64,000 nt of DNA from Isochrysis galbana (lineage: Eukaryota > Haptophyta > Isochrysidales > Isochrysidaceae): positions 2,240,808-2,304,807 of the forward strand of contig CM030939.1 in the NCBI GenBank assembly GCA_018136815.1, read 5' to 3'. The notes under the pieces are model-generated. The model ran no database searches, was not told the DNA's origin, and saw nothing but the letters and a program-made list of their open reading frames with translations. Shown piece by piece: positions 32,510-46,775 of the stretch. A program made the translations under genes and the position numbers. Position 1 is the first letter of the stretch; every line of letters starts with the position of its first letter.

Positions 32510-33000
32510 CTAATTCGTGTTCGGCGCGCTGCTGTACGTGCGTTGACATAGGGAGGCACTACGATGACAACAGAAAGCGAGGGATAGACTGTTTGCATAT
32601 CCAGACGCGACTAGGACGATGAGGCGTGGGGGGAAGGGGAAAGATTGACGAAGAGAGCCGAGAAGATCACACACGCGGTGGTGAAATAGAAACGCGGTTC
32701 CCGCCCGCAATCAGGCCCCGGGTGTCCCCCGCGGAAAGAGTGAGCGCACGGCGTGCACCAGAAAAAGTTGTTATGCGCACGCACGGCGTGCCCCCGCGGG
32801 GGAACCCGATGCGCACGCACGGCGTGCACCTGGCGCTGATTGCAACTCATCACATTTGTCCAGTGAGAAACCTTTTATTTATTACACTGCCTGTTTACGT
32901 AATTGTGTGCCTTGGGTACCACAGGGGCATCGTAGAGAAAGAAGTTGGTATGCGCACGGCACGGCGTGCACGTAGACGTAGTAGTTAAAATCGCCTTCGG
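32510..33000 (+). repeat. LINE 3' shard and degenerate copy of the 10.7 kb repeat
   Basis: 32575-32610 (GATAGACTGTTTGCATATCC) matches the LINE tail relic at ~43285 and the DNLFIYP region of the LINE at 63.9 kb. 32690-32830 repeats CCCCGCGGAAAGAGTGAGCG, GCACGGCGTGCACC and TGCGCACGCACGGCG from the 10.7-11.8 kb family, with further GCACGGCGTGCAC sites to 32975. Confidence 0.7.
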
Positions 33001-33385
33001 GGGCTCCGCCCCCCCCATTCTGCAAGTGGTGTGCAGAAAGGGGGGCTTTACCGTGTAGTCGGCCAAAAAGGTTGATCGCGGATGCGACGATTTAGCCCAG
33101 AATCTTCAGAATTTTTTTAATCATGTACATGCAGGCGTTGTCTTACCGGGGTTAAGCCTAAGCCAAAGAGTGCATCCTTCATTTTCTCCCTTGGGGCTCT
33201 TTTGGCTCCGGGTGCGAACCCTCCCGTTTGCAACTTGAGAATTTGGAGCCCGCACAATCTTCCTACCCAAAAAGGTCCATAGAACCCTCTCAACGCAGGT
33301 AGGCAAGGGGCACCTACGAAAGCCGGCTAGCCTTCGATGTCAAGTATGTAAAAATGTATAAATGTGCAGCATTCAGTCTCGGCCC
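33001..33385. other. Intergenic 3' flank of the PRPP synthetase-ribokinase gene
   Basis: Contains GATCGCGGATGCGACGATT, similar to a block near 1945-1960. Otherwise I see no gene or structured repeat. Confidence 0.5.
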
Positions 33386-36300
33386 TCAACTCCGACCGTA
33401 CTGAGTGATGTAAGCCTCTACGAGCCCATCCACATCGAGAAAACCTTCGTTGAAGATCTTCTTTGGCGTCTCCGTTGAGTTGACATACGTCTCCTTGTAG
33501 GCAGTTGAGGCACCCAGATGGCGAAGGCTCAAGCTTGCCAATGCGCATGCCAAGGGCAGGCGGTTGACAATTTGATTAGAGAGACCAAAGACGTCCCGAA
33601 CAGACGAAGTGAGCTGTAGTGCGAGTGTTCCAATGAATGCATCGGCACTCCCGGTGGTGTCAATCGTTTTATGGAGTGGCTGCGTCTCCAAGACCAGCAT
33701 GCGCTCATCTCCATCCGGAGTGGGATACAAATGGCAGCGCCAGTTGTGATCGGACCACTCTGCAGGCAAGGGCACCTGCGATAGCCTATGGCGACTCACC
33801 ACTACGCATCCTCCGAACCCACCATATGCCTTGCTGTTCTTCATCAAAAGTGCGATGGTGTAGTGCACGCCCATGCGTGCAATGGCCCCGCCAGCCGTCG
33901 CGAGCGCCACGAGCTCCTTACACCAATCTTCGCGCTGGATTCCGTGGCCCGCGTTCTGGTCACCCTCGGCGCCGCCGTATCCACATTGCACACACTGCAT
34001 CATCGTGTTTTTGTAGCCAGCAAGCTTGTCCTCATCCCAGGCTGGCTTCTTTTGCTCGATCACTCGTGCCAGCTTTATCATCTCGTCGTCTTGAGCGCAA
34101 AATACGTCAATGAGCGAAAGATATTCGACGCTCTCCCCCAACATATCCTCCATCATCGTGCCACCGGGCCGCATGACGGTGGTCAGCCCGTAGGCCTGAG
34201 CCCGTTCGAGAGCAGCGAGGTTAGTCTGCAATTCAAGCTCGCATTGCAGGCACAAGACGCCGCCTCGGAGCCCATCGACGCCGTGCTTGTCACTGAGATG
34301 AGCGAAGGCGTCCATGACATGCTTTTGCCACAAGGACTTGTTGGCGCCATCGACGTTCACCATCATGCGCGTGTCCACGCCGTGGGACGAACCTTCCTCA
34401 GGGATGTTCATGATGTTAGCCACCCCGGTTGGGTGTTTCGAGTCCTCAAAGAGAAGTTCCGTGTCAACTCCCGCAGATGCCAACTCCTCTCGTAGCGCCG
34501 CGCCGTTGCCGTCCTTGCCAACCGCACCAATAAGGCATATCGTGGGAAGCCGCGCAGACGCCTTGGTGCTCATCTCGCGCAACTTCTTCAGAAGAAGCGC
34601 GGCGGCCATACTCTGGTTGAGTCCTTTACCACCGGCTGCCGTACTGAAATCGTTGCCACTGACCTTGGATTTCAATTGCCCCTCTCCGATGACATGATCC
34701 CCGCAAACTGTGATTAGGTCCATGTTCAAAGCACCGCACACGATCAGAGGAGGGATGCTGGGATCGTCGGTCGAGACGGGCGGGATCGCTTCGACACGTT
34801 CGGCTGCGGATGTAGGACAAGCAGAGGATGGACGGGACACCTCCCTAGAGGCTGGGTCGCCGACTTGATGCGACTGCAGCTGATAGGCTTTCATCCAGCC
34901 TGGGATCAACGTGTCCCGTCCTCGAGAAGACACGGTCTCGTTGCTTTGCAGCAAGACGCGTTTGCCACCGCCATCCCCGGCGAGCCTTTCGAGCAAGGAA
35001 ACTTCCCCCCGCGACAACCCGTTCAGACGTAGGTCGAGCTCCTCAAAGTCCGAATAGCGAGCGGCCTCGTGGAAGAGAAAGCGCAGCTCGTGGGCGCCCG
35101 AGTCAAGGATAAAATTACCAGCGAGACTGAGCGCTTGCAGAGCAGACCTGCCCTCGAGCGGCCGTTCCTTTAGAGCCTGTGCAAGTGCCTTGGCTCCATC
35201 TGGACCGAGCTTGTTGTACCCGAGATTGAGCCTCTTCAATCGGTGTAAACACCTTGGGGTAGCGCAGTGGACGAGCGAGTTCAATCCCGAGAGACCCAGC
35301 GAGCAGAGGTGCAAGTCCAGATGAGTTATTCGACAGCCGCCTCTCGCCAAAGCCTCGCCAACAACCCTGCCCAAGGGCTCGTTGTCGCCATGCTTCAGCA
35401 TCTTGCTAACTGCGCCGCGAGCCTTTCCCGACTTGCAAATTGCGATCGAGGTAAGGTCTGGATGCAATTCCAACTCGCGCCGAAGAAGAATCGGATTCAC
35501 ATCGCCGACTTTCTCGAAGATAGGCGAATCCTCTTCGTGGCGGAAAAATGATCGGACATTGGGGAGACTCTTGGTGAATTCCAACGCGATGTCATGGTCC
35601 AGATCGGGGTTATCAAGAAGACCGAGAGTGTGAATAGGTTTGCACCCTGCGATAGCGTCAAGATCGCGCATTTTCAGTGCGGCAAGCACCATCTCGGCAC
35701 TCTGCCGATCGAGCATTGTGTTGCTCAACTCGAGCGTCGTCACCATCTTCAGGTCGCTTAAGCAACGCATGAACACTCGCGCACGAATCGGGAAGGCGTG
35801 CGCGCCGTTGGGGGTGGCCAGAATCGTGCGGAGCGAGAGCCCGGCGAGCGAGAGCCGGGCCTCGCCCGTCTCGTGAGAATGGTCCATGCGGACGTACGCC
35901 GTACGTTTGAACAACTCGCTCACGTGCTGCACCGCGTGGAGCTTCATTCGCAGCGCATGCTCGAACGCGGTGCGAAATCGACGGTCACCGAGGCTGTTCT
36001 TGGTCTCATTGAAGTAATCGGAGGGCTGTTTTGTGAGTGGCTCGCCACCGGAGCCTTTGTAGTCCTTGCAATTCTCGTTGAGGTCCTTGAAGGCGGCGAT
36101 GCCAATGCCCGCGACCTTATTCCTCAGTTCGGCCACCTCCTCCACCCACTTGTCCTCCGTCGTAGGTATGGCACATTCCGCGAAGAGGGAAAGTTCCCCC
36201 GTCTGGAGAGCAACGTCGAGGTCGCGCTGGATCTCGAGCTGCATATTCTCCAGCATCTCATGCACCATCACCCGGCGCTTGTTGATCACCTCGGTGATGG

Positions 36301-39300
36301 TCAGCGACTTTGTATTGCAGGTCGGCCGTGCACGGACAACCAAGACCCGCTTCCGAATGACAGTCTCCTCGACCTCGATCGCTGTGAGCGGAGGCCACAA
36401 GATCTCCCTTTCGCGGGGATACTGCGAGAGGTCAGCGAGGTCTGCACCGCGAGCGTTCGCCAAGCCTTGCTTCATCTCCAGCACTATAGCGAGCTTGCCA
36501 CGTTCCTTCGCCCCCGCGTACGTAAGAGCCACATCGCGATCCGTAGTTGTACTGCAGAGAGGGGCCAAGGCGTGCATTATCAAGACTATGCGGGTGCGAG
36601 CTGTGCGATGGACGGACCAGCAATTACTTCCGGCAGGGCCATGGTGGGCGTCGCCACTTACCTCATGAATCCAACTTCGACCCCGCCTTGCATTTGAAAG
36701 TCCTTAGGGAGCCTACCGCCCGAGATGCCGCGATAGACGACGCACGGCGTGGTGAGCTTCGACAGTTTCAATATGGCCGAGTTGATCGCGTGCATTGTGG
36801 TCCGAAAACGCCCCCCGACGGTATCCGTTGCCTCCTTGCTACTTCCATTTAGCAATTCACGTAGAATCTTGTTGTATTGTATGTACCTGCGCTTGCCACA
36901 ATGAGTCGAGGCATCGCGTGAGCGGGGAGCACCAGGACACCAAGGTGCGCACACAAGCAGTGGTAGAAGAAAGCCCGTCGATGAAGGCACCCAAGCGCTC
37001 TAGCCCCGTGGACGGGCCATCGCACGAGCTAGAGCGGCACTTACATCGGCCCCGTGTAGAGGCACGCCGCGAGCACCTCCTCTATGAGAAGCAGCATGTC
37101 ATTGAGATGCATCATGTTGTCGATGTTGCCTATTGGGCTCTCCACCCCTCTGTGCTTATTCAAGATACGCGACAACTCGTCATTCTTCCTCTGCATGATC
37201 TCCTCGAGCTCCTCCATCGTGCGGATCTGGCGATGACTATTGGCAGCAACGCGAGGGTCGCCTTGTTTGACGTCATTGCTGCGAAGCTCTTTGGACAATT
37301 CGCGCGCCTCCGGGTCATTCCACAGCCACTTCACGCCCTCCTCCGCGTCGTTGATGAGGAGCCATTCGAGCTTTGGTACCGTTGGTAGTTTGTTGTCTGA
37401 GGCCAGGGTCGGTGTCAAGTGAGCGGGCAGACATGATCAGAACGAGGTCAGTTGGGCGTAGGCGGTGCGCTGTCTAGCGAAGCCGTGCACTGCGCGGGGC
37501 GAGGGGGCGCACAGTTAGTTATGGAGAAGATCTGAGTCGCACCCTTGCCCTCGCAGTGCTCGCGCCTCATCGTCTCCATAATGTCGGCGCGGGGTGCGCC
37601 AATGAGGGACTCGAGCCCGTGGTAGAAAAAACTCATGTCTCCAAACTTCAGGTCGAACTCAAACTTCGGGTTGATGGACATCTGGGTCTCCTCCTCTTTG
37701 AGCTCTTCTCGTGCCTTGTTCAGCTTGACAGCCATTTGTCTCGGCACAGCCTTCTGGGAGAGGAGGCCGAGCACGTGATGTTCCTCCAAGTGCTCCAGGA
37801 AGTAGAGCTCAGCGGCCGAACGATACACTTTCCCCTCCTCCGGATCCACCTCTTGGAATCGGCCATCGAGCGGCTTCAGCAAAGCCCGCTTCAGTGGCTC
37901 TAGGAGGTCGCGCTCCTCAGCGATTGACTTAAGCCACATCGTGCTCTTCCAGATCTCGTTCGACTCGCTGCCCATCGCCTTGGTCGTGCGCAGCAGTTCG
38001 ACCGCCGCTTGACCGCGCGCATGTGCTTCATCAGCGAGCTGGGTAAGAGCAAGGATCTCTGTTTGCTCTTTCACCCACTCGACGATGATCGGCGCGAGGC
38101 TGATTACCTGGAGTCGCTCCATCTTTTGGTCTCGCGTTCTCACCTCGTGCTCGAGGTCGCTTACGATGCCAGGGATTGAGTCCGTGCACGTGAAAGTGTC
38201 GATGAGCGCCTCATCCCCGCTGCTGTACAACCGATCCACGAACTTGGCCACCGTGCCTCGGTCGTATTGGGCGACGAAATGGGTGACAAAGGCCGCGACC
38301 TTGATTTTGCCGTCAGCATTGCCACGTATGATCTCGGCGCCCTTGAAGAGCGTGCCCCCAGAGTTAGTGAAGTCGTCTGCAATGAGCACGTGCGAACCGG
38401 CGGGGAAGGCGCGCTCCCGCTTCGCCTCTTGTTTGGTGCCACCGTTGCCGACGAAGGAGTAGAAGAACGTCTCAACCACCGCCGTCTCCTCTCCGACGCG
38501 CTCCTTGCGCAGAAAGAGGATACGATCAGGGGGGAGCAAATTCCTACTCTCTTCGTCTTGTCGGCCGCCGGCCTCGACCATGGTGTGGTACCGACGGTGC
38601 GCGCCTTCATCGGGGAACACCACGTACAGCTTATCGAGTTCCGCCTCCTTGACCAATGTCTCGCGCAAAAAGAGCGCAAACGCCGACGCGAAGTAAGTGC
38701 CAACGCCTCGTCGTAGATCATACTCGCGCGGGCGATTGGCGAACTGGCCGGTGTTTTTGAGCGTCGCCTCTAGGTCGACGTACTCGTGGATGTCAATGAA
38801 CAGTAAGCGCCGTGGCACAGGGTGCGCGCCGTCGCATGGGGCCGTCGCCAGGAGCTCTGCAAATGATAGCAGGGTAGGCGCGTCCACATACTCGCCATCG
38901 GCCTTGCCGTTATACCATTTGCCGCCGTCAATCGTCCAGCGCGACGTCCGCTCCATCTGCGACGCAAGTGGAGTGCGTCAGCCACGGCGCTTGAGTGGCG
39001 AGATCGGCGTGCAAACACACGGCAGCTGTGGTCGCTCAGCCTTGGGCTGGTGAGAGCTTGAGGTAACCTCACCTGGCAGTATCTGCACCACGGGCAGACG
39101 ATTGTCAGGGACGCCACGGCGTGCGTTGAGTAGGCTTTGTCGGCCACCGTATTCTTCCACTTGTGATCTGCGTATTTCTGCTCAGGGTGGGGTAGGATGA
39201 AGCGCTGCATGAACTGGAGGACTGCCAGTTGCTCGAAAATGGTGTCCATTTTCTCCATGTTCATGATGAAGATGACATGTCGATCCCGGATGGCGTCGAC

Positions 39301-40103
39301 GCGCAACTTGATGTTCGGGTCATTGCTCTTGAAGCGATCCCAGCTGATGCCCCCACCAGCACCGTCGGTTGACCCTAGCATGTCTGTTGTGCACAGGGCA
39401 AAGGCAAAGCCTTCGGCCTGCAGACGTTTGGCTATGGCCTCCATGCCGGGCGCATAGAGCACTGTGTAATTGCTCGGCTCGAAGGCTCTTCTCGAGCTGC
39501 CTCCGGCAGGGACCATGGAGGCTTGAGTTGGCGCGTTGCTGCTGGCCTCGATACTTCCCCCCGATTGCACTAACCCCGAGCCCTCTGGAGATTCCAGAGT
39601 GCGCACCAGAAACTGGGAGCCACTGCTCGCCGTGGCTTCCGCCAGGGGCAGCAGCACGTCCGTGGGCGGCACGGCGAGGTGCAGCTGAGCCTGCTTATGC
39701 AGTAGCTGCCGTTCCATCTCCTCGAGCCTTCGCTCTCGCTCCCGGGCAGTGCGCTCGACCTCGGCCTCCCGCCGCGCAAGTTCGGCCTCCTTCTTAGCCA
39801 GAACTTCCTCTCGGAAGGCGAGGGCGTGGCGGTCGGGCTCGTGCGATGAGGGTGGGTATTTGGGCGTGGTGGGCCGGCGCGGTGGTTCCGAGGCATTAGG
39901 AGGCGGCACTGAGAGCGAGGGGTAGGGTGGGAGGGGGCGGGCGCGCGGGGGGCTTGGATCGGGGGGAATGAGAAGGGACGGCCGCGGCCGGCGGATGGCG
40001 CGTATGCCAGGTTGGAGCGCGAGGCGAGCGGCGGCATCCGCGAGGGCCGTGACTCATCGAGAGAACGGCGAGGTATTCGGGAGGGTTGCCCAGATGTGGC
40101 CAT
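33386..40103 (-). CDS. PRPP synthetase / ADP-ribosyltransferase / LRR / ribokinase fusion
   Basis: Minus-strand exons: an uncertain first exon (ATG possibly 40103), then 39908-39073, 38956-37543, 37396-37045, 36886-36662 and 36551-33386; all resolved junctions are in phase, giving about 2000 residues. From the second exon: coiled coil (~30-70), then a PRPP synthetase with DIHEY, FPDEGAHRR, a RKER flexible loop, and the ribose-5-P/PRPP loop IADDFTNSGGT. A GLESLIGAP...REHCEG module then leads to an ADP-ribosyltransferase with CVVYRG, FMSTTT and PREREILW, so the Arg, Ser-Thr and ExE motifs are complete. Next come leucine-rich repeats of the NLR/RNase-inhibitor type (~1180-1475), then a PfkB/ribokinase (GALNMD, GGKGLNQ, VNVDGANK, DTTGSADAF; GAGD is GSAD but the Asp base is kept). 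ART, LRR and ribokinase share one uninterrupted exon. Ribokinase makes the ribose-5-phosphate that PRPP synthetase uses. Confidence 0.8.
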
Positions 40104-41714
40104 CAGATGCAGCGGAAGGGGACGGTGAAAGGCTCTCGGAAGGGGGCCGGAGGGGGAAGCTGCCAATGGAAGGCGAGGTCGGGGAGTGATGTGGTGGGAA
40201 GAGGGGAGACGCAAGGGAGGATGCACGCGCAGCAGTGAAGGGAGAGGGAGAGGAGAGGGAGGCGGAGGAGGAACTTGAGCAGCTGGGGCTGGAGGAGCTT
40301 CAGCTGGAGGAACTGCAGCTTGAGGAGCCGGAGCTGGAGGAGCTGCAGCAGGAGGAGCCGGAGCTTGAGCTGGAGATGTAGGTCGGGTGCGATGGCGCCC
40401 GTGGGGGTGAGCGGTTATTTTTCTCGCAGCTGACGGCGAGAAGTCGTTCCCAACGGGGGGGACCCTGGGGGGAAGGGATATGGGGGGGGGGGGGGGGTCG
40501 AGAAGGGTCGGGGGCGGGTCGTTCTGTCTGTGTGGCTTGGCCTCGCTAGTAGTAGTTAGTAGAGGGGTTTTGCAGCGACTCAACGGGGACTCAAGAGTGG
40601 CCGAGTCAACTAGGGCGGTCAAACAGGGCTTTTAACTTCTAAGGGTGAAAATTCACTAAGTCAAGATTGAGGTTTCATAGCGAGATCTTAGGATATGCTA
40701 CTGGAAATGGGTATATTAGGCAGAATCTAATGAGAAATATGCACATTTTCGACGCCATTCAACACACAGACCCAAAAACGTTTTTGCGCTCGTGCGAAAT
40801 CGACGTCGACCACAAAAGTGCACCACAGGTCGCGCTGTGCGACGCGCGCCTGCGTTCCCCGGGCACGGTTACCCCCGGGCAGGCAGTACAAAACCCTGCG
40901 CGGGCGCACGGCGTCGCCTGCGCCCTCCACCTCGCCCCTGCTGGCATCTACTGCCAGCCCCTCGCGCGCATGCAGTGCGCGGCAGGCCGCGAGCCGTCAA
41001 AATGACGGTGCTGCGCATGATGGGCTGCCCCATCACGCGCGGCACCGCCTCAGCATGGTGGGAGGTGGTGTCTGCTGACCTCCTGGCCGCGCAGACCCTC
41101 GCCAGAGCGGCCACAGGCCGCTTGCGAGGCCACTGGCGAGGCCAGCGACCATCGCTGCGGCCGCCATCGCGCGCCGCCGCAGGAGAAAAAGATCAAATTG
41201 ATTATAGTTTTGCCAAATTATAACCTTAGTAATTCTTATTTTAGTCTTCATTTCACCAGTCCAAGACACATATGAGCACAATACATGACCATCAGCATGC
41301 CCAAATGCCAATGTTTCGGTAGCCAACCAGTCTTACCATATGAGACTGTCGAATCATCGAAAGAAAGGGAGGGGTTGTCTCTCGAAATCGAACGTGAGAC
41401 GCTCGAAGACACGAGGCTGTCCGTCAATTCAGCACGTCAATGCGAAAACAAAACTACTTTTTGTGCTCCATGTTGGGATGTTGTGCCATAAAAACGGGCA
41501 AACTATTGACTGGCCCGTGCTTGGCGGGCACGACTTGTGTGTCTCCGAACGTGAATGGCCTTGGAGGTCATCCGTGTGTACAAAAAATTCTAAAAGTTGG
41601 CTCGTGATGAGCGCAAAGCAGCCGGTGTCCAATCGTGATTCACGACACGATTGCCCACAGAAATCGATCGCAACCATCACGCCTGAAGCTTTCAGGCCGC
41701 TGCTTGGCTAGATT
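40104..41714. other. Intergenic: minus-sense C/T-rich leader, then anonymous sequence
   Basis: 40200-40560 is GA-rich on the plus strand (C/T-rich in the sense of the upstream gene) and contains 15-bp GGAGCTGGAGGAGCT-like repeats. The minus frame there is open and Pro/Ala-rich but has no ATG until 40103. 40740-41000 has several short palindromes (CCCCGGGCACGGTTACCCCCGGG). 41.2-41.7 kb is AT-richer with no recognised gene. Confidence 0.5.
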
Positions 41715-42097
41715 CCCGGATGGGACAACAGGTACAAGGTCAACAGGTTTCGGGGGCCTCTTCCTATTAAGAGGACCTATTGACAGGTCGCAATAGGTCC
41801 GTAACAGGTCAAAATAAAACTCATTTTACTAATATTATAGATGTATGAGTATGTGATGTATATTATGAATATGATTGGCTTCTGACTTCTGAGCTAAGTT
41901 ACTAGGGAGAGGAAGGGATCCGAGATGATTTGGGCGTGGCTACGATAGCGGTACCTATAGTATAGGCCTATAGCCACGCGCGAGGCGAGAATATTGAAAG
42001 GTTTTTTTTTACCTATTACCTATTAACAGGTAACAGGTCTGGTAGGCCTCTTGACCTCTTAATAGAACCTATTAGAAGCCTATTGTCCCATCTGGGG
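41715..42097. mobile_element. MITE-like element with target site duplication and a nested repeat
   Basis: The ends CCCGGATGGGACAA and TTGTCCCATCTGGGG are inverted copies, and inversion continues inward (CCTCTTCCTATTAAGAGG against CCTCTTGACCTCTTAATAG). GGCTAGATT occurs immediately outside both ends (41706-41714 and 42096-42104), so a 7-9 bp target duplication is likely, depending on where the ends are drawn. A reverse copy of the A8/T8 repeat (41905-42012) sits inside. No transposase, so non-autonomous. Confidence 0.75.
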
Positions 42098-42297
42098 CTA
42101 GATTACATATTGAATCTACTAGTAGCCAAAAGAACGGGCGGTCAAGAGCTCGAAATTCGCCCTTCTGCCCAATTTTCGAGCCCTCCGTGCGGAGAAAACT
42201 TCTCCCTTTAGACATCAAACAAAAAGCTATCAATTCTACAGTACTGTTCGGCCGCGCGCGTCGCGCCGTCGCAGATCACGCTGCAGGCTAGCTTAAA

Positions 42298-42873
42298 TTA
42301 CATTTCTAGATTGCTACCAGCCCTATGATGCACGTGAAAATCCGAGGAGCCGACGAAAACATAGAGAGAACACCTGCCGCCGATGCTCTGGTTGAGCATT
42401 GGCGGCAGGTGTTCTCCCTGCCTCACAGCGTCGAAATACGAGTCGGGAACCTGACGTTTGGGGCGGCAAAGGAATTGTAGGTATGGGCCTGGTCGATCTG
42501 CGCCAGAGCGGGCGCGATCGGCCTCGTTATTCTTCAACCCGAGTGCGAAACCTGCGAATTGCCCAATCAAGACTGCATATTGGTCTTGATTATCTGCTGA
42601 GTTGCCTCTTCTTATTGTTGTTTGGTGCAGTTTCATTTCATTAGGATTCAACGTGAATGTTAGTACAGTATTTTGCCAGTTGTCGGGCAACTTGAATTCC
42701 ACCATTGCGAATTTACAGCGTTCGAAGAACGTTCTGAATTCATCCTTGATATTGTTCGTGATGTCGTCCGGTAATCTGTTCAACAAATTGCTAGGCTTTA
42801 CCAATTTGCGGGAAAGTTCCCTACGGGCTTCATTCAACGTTTGGACGGCGTGAGTATTCAATTCTTCGTTCAT
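42298..42873 (-). CDS. Hypothetical protein with lower GC content
   Basis: 191 residues from the ATG at 42873 (MNEEL), hydrophilic N-terminal half, no recognised domain. Codon use is distinctly less GC-rich than the host-like genes, similar to 6.3 and 48.6 kb, suggesting origin from a mobile element or virus. A striking 23-bp-stem hairpin (42366-42416) lies inside the frame. It sits between a MITE-like element and a LINE relic. Confidence 0.4.
   Translation of the reverse strand: MNEELNTHAVQTLNEARRELSRKLVKPSNLLNRLPDDITNNIKDEFRTFFERCKFAMVEFKLPDNWQNTVLTFTLNPNEMKLHQTTIRRGNSADNQDQYAVLIGQFAGFALGLKNNEADRARSGADRPGPYLQFLCRPKRQVPDSYFDAVRQGEHLPPMLNQSIGGRCSLYVFVGSSDFHVHHRAGSNLEM
42366..42416. repeat. 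23-bp stem, 5-nt loop hairpin
   Basis: Arms 42366-42388 and 42394-42416 are reverse complements with a single G-T type mismatch, separated by TGGTT. It could form a cruciform or, if transcribed, a small-RNA-precursor-like hairpin. It lies within the reading frame of the hypothetical gene. Confidence 0.9.
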
Positions 42874-42939
42874 CAAGGCGCGGTAGGGACAGCAGGATGC
42901 CCCCCCGCGAGGCGGCCCAATGTTCCAAAGGAGCGAGGG

Positions 42940-43435
42940 ATGGCCACCTCGCGAGGGCAAACGGCAAAATTAGCATGGGAGAGGCGACTGAACATCCCAA
43001 ACGAAGAATGGAAGCACATAGCTAAATTATACACAATGCCGTTGTTGAAACACACGGACAAATACCTCCATTTCAAACACATCACGCACAGAGCACAGAA
43101 GAATTGGTACTAGAAACAGATTCATAGACTCTCCGACAGACATGTGTAGGCTATGTCATCGATACCGCGAAAACTCGTGTCATCTGGCGTGGTGTCCCGC
43201 GACGAAAACCATCTTCGAGACCATAGATGCCCTCAATAACTACACTTCCCCCCCCCGGAAGACCGCGCACACAGAAAATAAAAGATAGACTATTTGCATA
43301 TCCTGGTACGAACACTCCCGAAAGCCTAAAGGCGTTATACGTAATAGCGTGAAAATACATACTAAGAGATTTCTATAGAGTAGAATTTGAGTCACACGAG
43401 TACCACTACATACCTATCCTAGAGTCTACACTAGT
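42940..43435 (+). pseudogene. LINE ORF2 C-terminal relic
   Basis: Translation with frame breaks gives WERRLNIPNEEWKHIAKLY, HFKHITHR, then MCRLC...CHLAWCP, then DRLFAYPG and LRDFYRVEF. These are in the same order as the C-terminal part of the LINE at 63.5-64.0 kb, including its CCHC knuckle. A TAG follows KNWY and further breaks make it non-functional. Confidence 0.8.

Positions 43436-46775
<3,340 letters not shown>

Noticed and set aside
33190-33270. tRNA-like GGGTGCGAACCCTCCCG
   Set aside because: No acceptor stem or D arm can be drawn around it.
37448-38956. PRPP synthetase as a separate gene ending at the stop near 37448
   Set aside because: A phase-matched intron with a good branch motif skips that stop, and the last part of the exon is the module that typically precedes the ADP-ribosyltransferase. 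Not excluded without RNA.
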